From Bimastos eiseni (Eukaryota > Annelida > Clitellata > Crassiclitellata > Lumbricidae): a stretch of DNA of 64,000 nt. Location of the stretch: assembly GCA_959347315.1 (NCBI GenBank), contig OY365818.1:6454695-6518694 (forward strand), read 5' to 3'. The notes below the pieces were generated by a model that did no database searches, was not told the DNA's origin, and saw nothing but the letters and a program-made list of their open reading frames with translations. The position numbers and the translations under genes were made by a program. Shown piece after piece: positions 45,509 to 60,500 of the stretch. Position 1 is the first letter of the stretch, and each line of letters starts with the position of its first letter.

Positions 45509-48500
45509 CCTCCTAATAAAATATTAATGTTTTTCCATACAAATTTCAAACTAACAATCTTCAGTATGGACAAATGATGGTTTATTACGAGTTATTACAG
45601 AAGTCGAATTAAGCTGTCGGCAGCCATGCAAGGCGTTCATTACGGCATACATCGAATTTATATCTCTGGGGTGTGCTGTGTCAAATGTACATCAGATTAA
45701 TTTACGTGTCAGACTTCTGTGTCAACTATTATTCAAGTCCAGGCAAGACAGATTCTAGCATTGATTCAAGCGAGAATGATTCCTAGTTTATTGTGTTCTA
45801 ATTGGTTGACCAAATTTATCCCAAGTTATTGATCATCAGAGCTTTTAATGTCCAATATGAGACGTGTCAGAGCTTAGGAAATAAATGCAGGATATCGATG
45901 TCATAGCACTTTCAATGTGCCTAATAGCACCATAAATGGCTCTCATATATTAATTGCTGTAGTAGGAATTGCTGCTGCCATTAACTAGTTAACTTAATGA
46001 CATTTTAAGGGTAATATGGACATCAGTTCAAGTGATATATAGAGCTACTGAATTATTATTATTCCACAGTTTAACGGCATCTTATAGCAACACAGGCAGT
46101 TGACTTCTTCAGAACTTGTTACATTTTAGTCTGATTTCGTATATAGTTTTAGTCCTTTATCTTTATGCTGTTTTTCTTTCTTTAGTCTTTCTGTTTTCTT
46201 TCTCCCTTTTGTGTTGTTCCATTTCTCCATGTGACCTACTGAATGGTATTTGATTGTTATTTATAGGAATCTGACAAACATAAATTTGGGTGTCTAAGCA
46301 CATCATACCATTACAAATATAATTTTTATATAAAATAATGGCCAGAGCAGTCTAGGTCCCATTAAGAACAACTTGTAAAATTCACAAAAAGAGTAATCAG
46401 TGCATATTATGAGTACCAAGCTTAGCATCTATTTCATACCAAAGTTGATGAAGAATTTTACCTTTCATTGATTAGGATTGAGAATGAGTGAAGATATAAA
46501 TGGGACTGTGAATGGTTGTAGTTGAGGTCGTGATGAATTTTAATGAAGGCTATGATGAATATTCAATGAGCTCTATGTAAAATTTTGCCTGGCCTCAAGT
46601 AAGGAAAGATGAAAGGCTGCTGATGGATACCTAGTACATCTGGTTTCCATCTTCCTCTTGGATTATTTTGCTGGTCTTTGGGATAGTATGGAGAGGTAAT
46701 AATGTAATGGAAATATATAGCACTATTGCAGTTCGTAATGACCTAATTTTCACTGCCAGCCGTCTTCTTACATGAAGCTTTGCATTATTCTTCTGCATGT
46801 ATATTTGTATGTGCATGAACACCTGCATGCTGTTATGCTTATCTTTTTAGTTCTGACGATGCACTTAGCCAATTACAGTGCTTTGCGATTTGGGGTCAAG
46901 CTATTTTTCATACCTCATTTGTTAGCCTGTTAAATCATTTGCTTTTTGAAATTCTTTATAATATAATAATATATGAAGGACTACCTACTAAATTATTATT
47001 TTATAGATGATGAAGAATTAGAGCTTTCCATTAAATCAGCCATAAAAGCGGCCATGGATATGAAGTGGTAACAACTTCATTTCTTAGTCTTAACATAATA
47101 TGAGGGTGGGTGGCAGCCGTCTGCCTTGCCATCAGGTCTTCACACTGACAGAGTACAGTCAATGTGATCATCATTATAGCTGTGTTGTTTTTGTGAAACA
47201 AATTAAACCTGAGCAAGTTTGACCCCTACCCCCACAACAACCTGAATTTGTGTAGAAGTTTTGATGTAATTTGCTCCTCTAGGCCTACTCTGATGAAAAA
47301 TTGAGGTCATGGCGCTATATAAATGTACAATTACCATTTCCATTTTTCCATTGCATTTCTTTCTAGGATTAACATTGCTTCCTAGCAGAGTGAGCTGGGT
47401 TAGTTTGGTTCTGGTACTAGGTAGAGGTCGTTATGCATGGAATTAGGACCAATATTGTATGATATCTGCTTTTCTTATTCACCATAGTTTCTTCCAGAGG
47501 ATTTGGCTTTTAGTTGAACTTTAATATGATAATTTGATTACAATTGCTTTAGCTGCCCTGATGAACTGCAGTCTGCCGCTGTCATCTCAGTGCGTGGAGA
47601 CGAGTTGCTATCCTGCCACGGGTGACCTGCTGATTGGTCGAGCGGACAGACTCTATGCCAGCTCTACCTGTGGCCTGGAGAGACCAACACCATTCTGTCT
47701 CGCGAGCCAACTTCAACGTACAAGCAACTGCTTTGTCTGTGATTCTCGCAAAATGCTGGACCAGGAAAACCCATACAGTCACACGATCGATGGTATCATC
47801 ACGAATTTCGCGAAGGACTGGAGGCAAAAATGGTGGCAGGCGGAGAACGGTGTTGCCGATGTTTACATCCAGGTGGACTTCGAAGCAGAGTTTCACCTGA
47901 CTCATCTGATCATGAAGTTTCGAACGTTCCGCCCAGCTGCCATGCTTATCGAAAGATCGGAAGACTTTGGCCGTACCTGGCGAGTCTACAGATATTTTGC
48001 CAAGGATTGCGAACGGTCATTTCCTGGAATCTCCGTCGAACCTGTCAGAAAACTTGGTGATGTCATTTGTGAGTCGCGATATTCAGATGTCGAGCCATCT
48101 ACAGAGGGAGAGGTAATCAATCAATCACTTAATCAATGCAATTTATATGGCGCTGTCACGCGTGACACTCTTGACGATGGCGCTATATAAAAGTCATCGA
48201 CCAACAGCAGAGGCGTAGGAGGACTACAAATGAAGCTGTCTACCTGAAACCTGAGAAGGGAGACATCAATGGGTTTTGCCTAATGCAGACAGCCTCAATG
48301 CAGACGGCGAGGAATATGCAAAGATCAACAAAGTGTAAGGCAACGAAACGCGACACCTCGTTAGAGCTGCCTGCCCCTACCATCTCTGCGACCTACGGAC
48401 CAGAAATTTATGAACCAGTTGAAGATCTGGTCTGGACCGGCTTGTTGACACTAATCAAGAATAAGAGACAATCCGATACGAACGGCGCCAACCTATTAGG

Positions 48501-51500
48501 CGGTATAACTGTAGTAATGTAATTCAATGACACTAACAAGGCCCAGCCATAACAGCCGCTAGTCAAACATTATCTGTACGCCTCTAGGGATATGACGTGA
48601 TGCTAGGGACGCCAAGACCCGACCAACCAGGTTTAGTAATAGTTGCAGCAGGTGATCTGTCGTTCAATAGAGATACGAGTTTTGTGGTTGGGATGGCGAA
48701 GGATATCGCCTCTAGAAGGGTTCTTATAGTGTAGCAAGGGAAGGAACAGGGTCTTGTTTCGGAACTGGGGAGACGTTAGGTCGTTCTGACGATAAGGGTA
48801 ATCAACGTAGTTGGAAATCCCCTCTCTTACGTAAACCAGGGAAACATTTCTAAAGGACACTAATAACTCCAGTAAGTGTAGATAGGATGAGTGGTGTGTA
48901 TATATATATAATTAAATATACATATTAAAACCATCAAGTGTGTCGTGTTGCTGAGCTTGGTGATTGAGGAAAGAACCGGCGGTACTCTCGTCATCTAGAA
49001 GAAGGAGCTGGCGAGAGAGAAAACCGCGACAGGCGCCTCTTCAAGAGAACTATTCTGAGGTGCTTCCGACGCAGGCCGGGTCAAAGAGAAATGTCTTGAG
49101 AAGTTTATAGAAAGAGCCAGAGAGGTCGTGCGGGAGAGAGTGTAGGTCAAATGGGCGGCTGTTCCAAACAGGTAAATTTAATTTCGACTGATACGAAGTA
49201 AGTAACTGAATTCTGTTTGAAAGGGAAGTCGTGTAAGCACAGATTTAAACCGTTTTATATTTAGTCCTTTGGGTACATTGCAGGGAGGTCGAGTCAAATG
49301 GATGGAGCGCTTGACCTGTAGTGTGGAGAGTTGGGGTTTGAATCTGCAATCAGGCTATTATTGTGTTGGAACCTTGGGCAAAGTTCATTCACATTTGCTG
49401 GGCACCAACAATGTATTGTCTTATGGCCATCTATGTACTTATTTCTGTAATGTGCGACTAGAGCAATATGAGACACAGTTGTATTCTACTGTATTAACAC
49501 TTTTTAAAGTTCATTATTTAACAAAAGTAAACTGAATTTTATACTTTTCAAATGGATTTGACATTTGTTTATTTGGCTAGAATAATACTAATTTTTGTTG
49601 TTTATCATATATATTTGTTTCTGTTTTCAGGTGATCTTTCGTGTCCTACCAGTTACCATCTCAATAACTGACCCCTATGGTAAAGAAGTTCGGGACTTAA
49701 TGGCAATCACTAACTTGCGAGTGAACTTCACTGCGTTGCACACTCTTGGTAGATACTTCGTTCATGTATCTTATAGACAATTCTGTATTGCCTAGTCTGT
49801 CCATTACTTTGTCCTATATAAAACCATTGCTGAACCTCTGATTATAATTATTATCAGTCTAAAGGAAGCACTACAATGGAAGAGGCTCTTTTATTTGGCA
49901 CCAAACAAGGCAACTTGGGGTCACAGGCATTAATTATTTAAGAGACTGAAAGGAACCTTAGGGCAGAAATTCTTCTGTGTAAGTCTGTAAGAGTTGTAGA
50001 CTTGTGGCATCTGTGTGAATGACGGGACTCATCACAGTTTTTAAGAGGAAGTTATGGAAATTTGGTTCAGCATGTTCCATGTTAGTTTGAGGTGGTTTAA
50101 GCAGCGGTTAATTTGCATCAGGCTTCTGAACCGTTTCAAATCTTTTTTTTTATGTAAAGATATTGAAACATGATTGACTGTATAACTGCAGCAAACTGAG
50201 GTTTAACTGTGAATATTTTCTTACAACTTTTTTGATTGCTGCATGATGTTTGTTAGATATGAAGTGAGCTTGCTCTGTCGACTAAGGACAGCTTCTGAGC
50301 TCTTGACTCTGAAAGTACTACCTGCTGGATATTAGTAAAGTGCTACAAGTCTATATATTCAAATTGTATTTCTTTGCATTGAAGGCTTTGCTATTTATAA
50401 GGTCTCATTCAGGTTCCCCTATGTTACAAGAGCTGATCTTCTTATGGTGTGGGTAATTTTTATTGTCTGGTCGGTGTCCACTTTCCAGGTGATGATTTGA
50501 TTGGCAATTCACCAGATAGTAATGGAAATTACTACTATGCCTTGTATGGCGTTGTTTTGAGAGGAAGCTGTTCCTGCTATGGTCATGCTTCTCGATGTGT
50601 TCCTGTCTCTGGATATGATCATCACCTGGACATGGTATGCCAGATTTAAGTCTCTACTCTTCTGCAGTTGTAAAGCACATGATTAGGGCGACTGGCTGTA
50701 GTCTTCTGACGGCTTCTAGGGATTCATTACAATGTGTGTTCATAGTTTAGGCCTTTTTGATGGCAATGTAGCACTTCTATGAGAAAGTTCAGGCTTTTAT
50801 TGTAAAAATTTGACACTTCTATGAGAAAGTTCAGGCTTTAGTAGTAAAACTTTTATACTTCTACGAGAAAGTTCAGGCTTTTATTGTAAAAATGTAATGC
50901 TAGTCTATGTGAAAGTTCAGACTTTTGTTATAAGAATATGTAATAAGACTAGTTTCTAAATAGCTGAACAGGGCTACCCCAAATCTTCACTGACCCAGTC
51001 GTGGTCGTGGTCGTATCTTGAAATTTTATACTGTGCCAAAAGAAGCCCAGTCTTCTGAACCAATGTGTTGACAAGCATGCGTCATAAAGATTGATCTTTA
51101 CAAAATTCGGTTACTGTGTTACTCCCTTGGACTATAACCTGCCTGTTTTAAGTCGGGTTTCAATTATGAAACTTTTGTGCTCTATGAAACAATCTTTGGC
51201 CCAAACTTTGACTACACAAGCAACTTGGGCTACACAAACAACTTTGACTACGCAAACAAATGGACAACACAAACATGCAGAAGCAGTTAATACCAATTAC
51301 CATAGCTGTTTACCTACTTAGTGGATTGAAACCATAGTTATTCTCTTGAGCGGAAGATTACCCTCTATCCTTCTCTCTAGTATATTTTCTTCCAGTGCAA
51401 GTACGTTGTGTTTTAGGTGCATGGTAAATGTGAATGCTTGCACAACACAAAAGGACTGAATTGTGAACTGTGCGATGACTTCTTTAACGATTTGCCGTGG

Positions 51501-54500
51501 AGACCAGCGAGGAGGGAAAAGTCAAATGCGTGTAAAAGTAGGGTATTGATTCGCTAAATTTGCAAGTGTATGATATTATACTATATGATAATGATTGCAT
51601 TGGTATGTCTAAATGTTTAAGCTAAGATTTTGTAATTGAAGTAATTCTTTACTAATTAATTCTTGTGTTGCAGTAGTGTGTAGCGAAAAATAACTCAGCT
51701 TGTTGCAGCTTTGGTTTGAATGTTCTATGACGAGTTGGTTTCTAAACTACAGTGGTTTGTAGGATAATAAGTAAGTTATTTGCAGTGTTTTGCTGTGGCT
51801 ACCAATTATGAAAGTGGATTCCTCAAATGCACTCTTCTGTTGCAAGAAATATTTTCGAATATTTTTGCGTTGCATCATATTGCACAGTTGTAAATAGGTC
51901 GCATTTTCTCTTTCTAACAGCAACACTACACTTACAGCTTTTTTGTGATACAACTGCAATTTTAAGGGAAAAATTTAGCTTGCAAGTTTTATGCATATTA
52001 CTGTTAAGCTGACTGAAGTTGTGGTTGTGAAGAATTTATTTTCTATATTTTCCATAGTTTTCATTTGTAATTAACTGCTTATAACAGTTGAAGTGAATTT
52101 AGTTATATTTCGTATACTTCATAAATTTCCAATGAGTAATAATTATATGATATGAAATGTTTTGAAATTATAGCGCTGTGTCAATGCAAACATTACATGT
52201 AAGAATTACATTGATTTCTTCACTTACACTCATTTCTTTGGTGATTTACAGGATGCGAGTGTAACCGTCACGCGGCAACTTGTCATTTTGACCCAGCCGT
52301 ATATGAGGCGAGTGGTCATGTCAGTGGCGGTGTCTGCGATGACTGTCAGCATAACACTGATGGTCAGCACTGCCATCTCTGTCAGCCGTTCTTTTACCTG
52401 GATCCCCACCTCAACCTCGATGATCCACACATTTGCAAACGTCAGTGGTCACACGTTCTTTGTCATTATGCACTAGAACCTATTAACAACCAGTGTGGGT
52501 CTGCTTAAAATAGGCTTCTTTGTTTAATTTTCATAGTTTAAGTTTATTTATTTGTTTATTTTATTTATTTTTATATGAGTCTTTCCAGGATTCATGGGAT
52601 GCTTTGTGCTATCGTTATGGCTGCTTAATTTATTTATTATTATTATCGTTATCAAAATTGTTATTATTTGTTATTATTTATTATTATTATTGTTGTTATT
52701 GTTGCTCTTGTTGTTATTGTCATCATCGTCGTTGTTGTTGTTTTAATTACTATTATGCATTTGTTGATCACTACTATCTGCTAACGAAGTACCAATTGAT
52801 GGATGTTGTGCAACTGTGAGTGAATGACTAGCAGAAGATCTCCGTGCAATAGCAAAACAGATTAAGAACAGATTATCATCGTTGAGTAAAACAGTGCACA
52901 GAAATCTGGAGAAGTCGCCAGCGGTGGGCCCACGCAAATGTGTAGAACCAGACCAATGGATTTCCATCCAAACTCGACAGATTCATGTTTAGATCTTGAG
53001 AATGAAGTCTTATGTAATGTAGTTGCTTGGTTCTAATGTGACGCGTAGCGGGTTCAAGACTCTGAGATGCTACTCAAGATTTGGACGAGGCGAATACTAC
53101 ACAGGGACCTTGATGAGCTACGTCCTACAGGATGAATTTTTACTTGTTCACTGTGACATTAAACACCATTAAGTCCAGTGCAGAGAGCACCTCTGAGTAG
53201 ATATCTTGAAAGGGTGCTATATGAATGTTTCATTGCATCACATCAAGAGTAGTTGTAGTGTATTGTAGTATCTTGTAGACTTTGAGCAGGTCTCCTGGAC
53301 TCACATTTGCTCAACACCACTGATGTTCAGTCATGTGTGCAATTCAGTTGGGTGTTCTGTTACAGCATGTGATTGTGATCCGATTGGATCTCTTTTTGGT
53401 GGACAGTGTGATGCTCACACGGACTATGAGCTGGACTCGGTGGCTGGACAGTGCACTTGTAGGCGCCGTGTCACAGGAACAAGGTGCGAATTCTGCGAGC
53501 ATGGCTACTGGAACCTGGGTGCTGGAATTGAAGATGGCTGTGAACGTGGGTGTTCAGTAATTCATATGACAAGTTCAAAACTATAACTGATAATGCTGTG
53601 GTTTGGTGGGTTAAGTTTGATACTGTTTAGTACATAAGTTACTAGCTGGGGCAACTGGTGCCTGAGTAAAGGCACATTTAGGTGTGACGTTGTACAAATT
53701 TAATAAATAAATAAAGACAGGTTTTTGGCCCTGGAGAGGAGGAAGATGGCGGCCGCCGGTTCACCAACCCCTCTGCTGGGTGTCCGAGGTGTTCCCTGAG
53801 CAAACGGCGAAGGTTTCGAGTGAGTAACTGTAAAAGTGTGGAAATGCATAAACGGAGAGACACACACAGAGAATCTAGATATACATGTAAATAAGTAGTG
53901 TTTATAGTACATATCCACGTTACTGACTGTGCAAATGATACTGTGTACCTGGTACCTGTACGATATCTCTCAGGTGACACGATCCTGGCGAATGAGAAGG
54001 AAACTTTATTTTGATGGGGGTGTCGGAGGTGTGCCGTAGGTTTTTGGATATGTAGACCATGAAGAGGACCTGGCGGGTTCAGGAATCCCTCTACTGCATG
54101 TCCCAGGTGTTCCCCGAGCCAACAGCAAAGGTTTTGAGTCAGTAGCTGTAAAACTGTGGAAATGCATCGCCGGACAGAGGGACACACAGAATCTTCTCTT
54201 TATTTGTAAGATTATAGAGGGGTTGGAAATGTGGGGGGAAAGACGCATAACGTGTCCCCTCTCTATAAAAGGTGGGGTCTTGTCCCCCTCGACCCTCCGA
54301 GATCGCCGTCCCTGATCACATCGTGTTTTCTTAGAAATTTTGGCATAAATGGTTGATTACGGTTTTTAAAGTTGATATTTGTGTTTACTAAGAATAAATG
54401 TGTTTAAATTGAAAAACATTTTGTTGTCTGTTTCCGCATAGCATGCAGCTGCAACATCTTGGGTACAATGGGTGGCAGCATGGACTGTGATTTTCACAGT

Positions 54501-57500
54501 GGACAGTGTCACTGTGAGCGGTATGTTACAGGAAAACACTGTGACAGGTGCCTGGTAAGTCTTGTGTTCGCTTTTTTCACAGTTTGAAGCTTATCTTTCA
54601 TAACTGCCACTGCAGCACGCAACAGGCAAGATAAGTTTGTCCCATCTGAATGTATACCTTATGGGTTACAAGCTCTAATTATTCATCTACCCCATTGTAA
54701 TCTCCAAGACTTCTGAAGCTACACTCAAATTCTAATTAATTAGTTACCCTAAAATGCTAATTCTAATTCTTATCCTGAAATTCGAACTAATACTAAATTC
54801 TAATTAATCAGTTACAAAATCTTAATTACCCTAATTTGCCCATCACTGTGTAGGCCTATTGCACCCAAGCGCACAGACCTAAATCCAATTCGGTCATTTA
54901 GAATTCGATGACCTGGGAGAGAGGCGTCACGGGATGCATGACCGTGCAAACACGCAGACAGTAATTGTCGTGTGCGTTGAGGAGCCGGCAAGCGGTCCGA
55001 CATTGACCCAGTTGTATGGGTTGATCACAGAATAATTGCGTTCAGCCGCAGATGGCAATGTTTGCGGCCGCAATTGAGTCCACTCAAAGATAATTCCGCC
55101 ACAAGAACACGCGGCTTCTGAGTCAATAGACGAGCTCTTTCATGTTGAGAAGCCGTGGTTACAGGTGGGCTTGAATAGAGGACAGCGGATGCTTTTGCTG
55201 TGGACTTCCTAGGCTTTGATTATTATCTGTTTGGAAGCGGCACAGTGAATGCAGTAGGTGTGTTTGTCAGTGACATTGAAGATGGATGTAGGATTAAAGT
55301 TGCCAGAAATAACAATTGGCCCATTTTATTAAGCCTGAGTTGGTTCTTTATTGTTATTACTATCCTTTCTTTTCGCATCTTTGCATTAAAGCTGAAGAAA
55401 TAGAAGACTAGTGGACTACCCCATAGTCCATTTAAGATACTTCCCAAAGCCAGCCGTATTTATGAAGCCTGCTAGTTTATTTAACCCTATCTGGAATGAT
55501 GTACACAAAAGACCCATTGTACCAGCTCACTATCTATATCCGTTGTCAATATCCACAGTAATGCTATATCTTTAAATGTATCCTGCACCAAAGTGCATAA
55601 ATGCAGTTTGGTTAAATAAAAAATATACTTACTTAATTACTATTTCACTTTGTCATTTTCGTGATTCAGATTACACTGACTTTGCAAAGTTAGCGTGCGT
55701 TACAAGTGTTTTAAAAATAAAACCAATTAAACTGTTCCTTTCCTAGGCTTTGGTGAATGTTGTGTGAAAGGCAAGTGATCATCCATTTTTGATTGTCATT
55801 TGAGTATTATTTTCTATTCTACCATTTGAGTCACCTTTTACTTCAGTGACTATTCTGACTGTCTTGATTATACAACTGTCTGTGAGGTTGCGTTGTTTGT
55901 ACTTCAATGTGTGCTTAGCAATTGGTCCATTAAAGGATAATTTCTTACTTGCTCACTCACTTAATTGATCTCTTTGTCCCGCGAGCTAGGACAATTTTGC
56001 CCCACACTAGATCATTTACCACCATTGGACACACCCTGTGGAATAGCCTCCCCTCCTCTGAATAGCCTCCGCTACTCTTTACAGGTTTCCATTCTTTCGG
56101 GATATGTTCCTACTTCGCTTTCTATACTCAAAACCTATTTCTTCAATCTGGGTACTCGCATTGGGAGCCTTACTGAATGGCCACTGCTGTTGCGGCGCTA
56201 TGTAAGTTACTAATTACAGTGCATTGCATTGTGATAATTCGAAGGCGCTATGTAAACAAACTGGCAGACATATCACACGGGAGCCATCCTCACTGTGCTT
56301 GGCTTATTCATTCACGGGACAGCTGTGAAAATATCCTGTTTCTAGTCAGCTTTTGTCCCATCTCAAGTGGGCTCAACGGAGATACTGTCAAGTCAGACAG
56401 CTGTGGTGTTACTTGGGGCAAAGACCATCTGATAAACTATCAGAATTGGGTTACGGTTGTTAATTGGTATCATATAACATTCTCGTGTCAGTTTTCTCGA
56501 TTTTTCAAGTGTCTGAGAAAATCGTAAGGAGATTCCGAATGAGAAACTAATGTAGCTGCGCTGACAGCAAACGAGGCTGAAGCAACATTTTGAGTTGACG
56601 AATTGGTACTTGTCGAAAACTTTATGTTCAATTTAGAAATTGAGTTAACTTGATCAGTGATTTAGCCCTACAAATGATGTTCAATAGAAAGCAGAACACC
56701 TGGCTTTTCTTCTGCTCCTGACAATTTCTAGGACTTGACACAGCCTTTGTGAAGAAGCAGGTTCCCTGTTATTATGAAGCTAGTTCTATCTAAAAGCGGC
56801 TAGTTACCTGGGAAGTTAACTGCTACTGTTGCTACTACTTCCAACTATCACTGCTACTATTACTGCTGTTGCTGTGCTGCTACTGCAACTAGTAATAATG
56901 ATAGTGATAACAATAAATAGCTAGCCTATATCTCCCTGCATTTCATAAGCACAATGGTTTGGCATAATAATAGTAATAATAAATAATAGTAATAATGATG
57001 ATGATGATAATGATGATAGTTAAAAATAATAATAATAATAATAATTATTATTATTATAATAGCAATATTAATAATAGTAATAAAAGCTGTGCCGCTTATC
57101 CTACTTGATTGCCTTATTATTATGCCTAGTGCATTATTCTGCCTGATCAGTGATCACACTGACCTTAACTGTTGTTGAGTGCCACTGAATGATGCAGTGC
57201 TCATGAATAAACTGGTGCCCTGTGCTTGTGTTTCACGTGGTGCTTTAGGAGTTTGAAGTTTACCATTACATTTTATGATGCTTAGTGCATTGTTTTGATG
57301 ACACCATAGCAGTTGAAAGACTGATTACGATTACACTTACCAGATGGTCTTTGTGTGTGACGTAGGATGGCTATTGGGGATTTGGTCAGCTTCATCCAGA
57401 TGGATGCAATCCATGTGACTGTGACTTGGGTGGAGCAGCTGATAGTCAGTGTGGTCAAACAGATGGCCAGTGCCTCTGTCGTCCGCACATCGTTGGAATT

Positions 57501-60500
57501 TCCTGTACGGAACCTGTTCCCGGATACTACTTCCCGAACCTCGATCACCTTCTTTATGAAGCGGAACGGGCAGACGTGAGAGGGGTTAGGAAATTTTGTT
57601 GGTCAGTTGCTGTTTTAAGGCACTGCAAATAGCATCTTGGTATTACTATCCAACCATCTCTCTGTCCAAATTAAGTTATCTGTGTTTCGGCAAGAATTTA
57701 AAAGCCTGCCTTATTATGTTCATGTTCTAAAAGTTAGCAGGTTTCACTCTGTATTTCTTTTTTGAGGTATTTAATAAATCTGGCAAATAAAATTGTAACT
57801 AAGCTGTAAAATGTGACCATACCTTAAAGAAATATTTAAATAAATTGGTTTGATGTATGATTTTGTGCGATAAAGAAATGCTCTAGGTCCCAATGAATCA
57901 TTATAGACTTTGGAATAAATTTATTTTTCATTACGGTTTTGATTTAGTGGCTTTTTATAATTTTTTTTATAACAGCAAGCAGTTGTTGTGCTAATGAAAC
58001 CAGAAAATGGAGCAACTGGTACATGGACGGGTCCAGGATTTATGAGAGCGTTTGAAGAAGATATAATTGATTTTCGAATTGATGACATTCCACTTACATT
58101 GAATTACTCAATTGTCATCAGATATGATACAAAGGTAAGTTACTTGTCTGAACATCCATTACATACTTAGATAATTTCTTATTTATTTACTTGCGTAATT
58201 ACAAATTTATAGTTTAACCGGATTAGGGGCTTTCAGATAGGGGTCAGGAGGCAAATGCCTCCAATCTCAGGTAGAGGGGTATACTTTTTGAGTCTTAGGG
58301 CAATCTGACCTTCCTGACACTTGGAACTGCTGGAGGTTTGCCTCCATCACTCAAGGGGGAATTGACGCCTCTGAACTGGGTTAAGATGTACATGATACCA
58401 CACGACTATAATGATTGTCAATGCTAAGATAATTAATGACGGCAGTGATGTTATAATTCTTCTTCAAGTTCATTGTCCCTGGGCAGGTTGAACTGTCCAA
58501 AGGCACCACTCTTCCTCGCTCTATCATTCTGAAAGTTAATGTAGCGGCCCCTCACAGAAGTCTACTCGTAGGGGTCCCAAACCCAGGGGATATAAATCAG
58601 GCTTCAGCAGCTTGTATAACAAAGGCGCATTACTTCTTAGTAGCAGTCGTATTTATTAGGGGAGTGCACTCCAGATGTAGGACCAACATGACAGATCTTC
58701 TCTTCCATCACACTAATATTTTTCATTTTATGACTTCCCAAAATAAAATTTATAACTAACTTTTATTTAGATACATAGTAGAGAGTGCTCAAGTATAATG
58801 TGTAATATAACTATAAGCATACTTACTCTAGCGTCAGCAAGTTAAATTTGAGAATTTCCAGCTGGTTAATTACTTGTCTAGCTGAATTATTTGTATAAAA
58901 TGTTTAAAAATTTGAAATAATTTATATTGATTTCAGTTTATAAAATAAAATTTATGACTCTGCAACTTTTATTTAGACACATGGTAGATTGCGCTCAAGT
59001 AGAATGTGGATATATATAAGCATACTTGCACTAACTTCAGCAAGCAAAATTTTAAAACTTCCATTGTTTTATGATTATTTATCTGAATTATTTGCATATA
59101 ATTGTGTTTCAAAATGTGAATTTTTTTTACTGACTTCGGCTTATAAATCAGTCGTTGAATAATTTTATTAATAAATTTAAATTATACGTAAGCAGCACAC
59201 AATTTTGCAAGGCAGTTGATGATGTCATATCATATTATGTTTCTTGATATTTATCATCGCTACTGTTGTTGAAAAGATTGGAATGCTCTGTTGATTTCCT
59301 GAAGTTGCCCACAAGTTGGGATGACGTTAGGATGGTGCTTGTCAGGCCTTTCCCAGTCGATCCTTACGGGGGCTGTGCCAACAATCGACCAAAGCAGGAC
59401 TATAAGCACATCAGCATTTCACCAGGTAATTACACTAAGCACCTGTTTCTGCGAGGAACATAATCCATGCATTAATTTGGAATAGTATTCCTGCTGAAGA
59501 AAGTCTCTGTTATTATTACTTCTGATTATTTTTTTCATGTCATATCATTAGATTTATATAGCGCCTTTGCAGAATAACTATTCGAAGTCGTTCTCAGCAC
59601 AGAAACTCTGGGGATAGAGAGGCTAATGGAGAGAACCCAGTCAGTAGTATGGCACGGTGGCCGATTTGTTTGAGCGGTCAGCCCGTAGCATGTAACGCTC
59701 AGGGTGTGCTGAGTGAGTGGGTTAGACTCTCGTCCGAGGTGTCACTGTGTTGTAGGGACCTTGAGCAAGTCCTTCGTGCACATTTGCTCTGCGTTACAAC
59801 TGCAGTTGCACCATCGAGGCATGTGCAGTGCACTTCTGAGGTGATTGTAAGAATGGCAATATAAAATTTCAGTTGTATTGCATTATTGTATAGTTTAGTC
59901 GATAGGGCTGAGCAATTGTGGGTAAATGCCACTCTCAAGGCCCCTAAGCAGTAGCTCTTTTAGGAAAGCGTCAATCCCTTATTCTTTGCACAACAATGGG
60001 AGCAGTAATGTTCCAACATGTTCCTGTTTGCTTCCTCTCTGTTAGCTGCATACCACAAAGGCAATTGACATAAACTGTTTGAGAACTTTGTCTCAGCATA
60101 TCGAGTTCCTCTGAACCACCATCTCCTTTGTTCCTATACCATGCGTTGCAGCTGTGTATTTTATGTATGGCCCTCTTTCCACAGTTCACGAGTGCACACA
60201 CGACCGTAAAACAGTGCATCCATAGCGGTGAGCATTTGTGAGCGAAGGCAGGGTCATATTTGTCAATAAAAGAAACAGATGGATTGGCTGATGGGAATTT
60301 CTGGGAATCTGAAGAATTCCACATTATGTACAAATCGTACATTGAGTGAAAGTTCTGCTCTAGATTATTACATGGTGACCGCATCAGTGTAGGCTTGGGA
60401 CCATGCATTCTCCAAGTTACTCACAGACCAGTTGAACCCGTAATCTACCTAAGGAATGTTACAAGGTTGATTGATTAGAAATTTCAGATAGATATCATTG

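Noticed and set aside
47582..47905. Minus-strand open frame opposite laminin exon 2
   Set aside because: Shadow of a strongly conserved coding exon on the + strand.
53678..54248. Minus-strand open frames of 169 and 80 codons
   Set aside because: They lie in the laminin intron over a duplicated repeat unit, and their similarity to each other reflects that duplication.
59266..59304. Laminin exon 11 starting at or before 59266
   Set aside because: No in-phase acceptor upstream; the AG at 59303-59304 keeps phase 0 and restores the conserved alignment.
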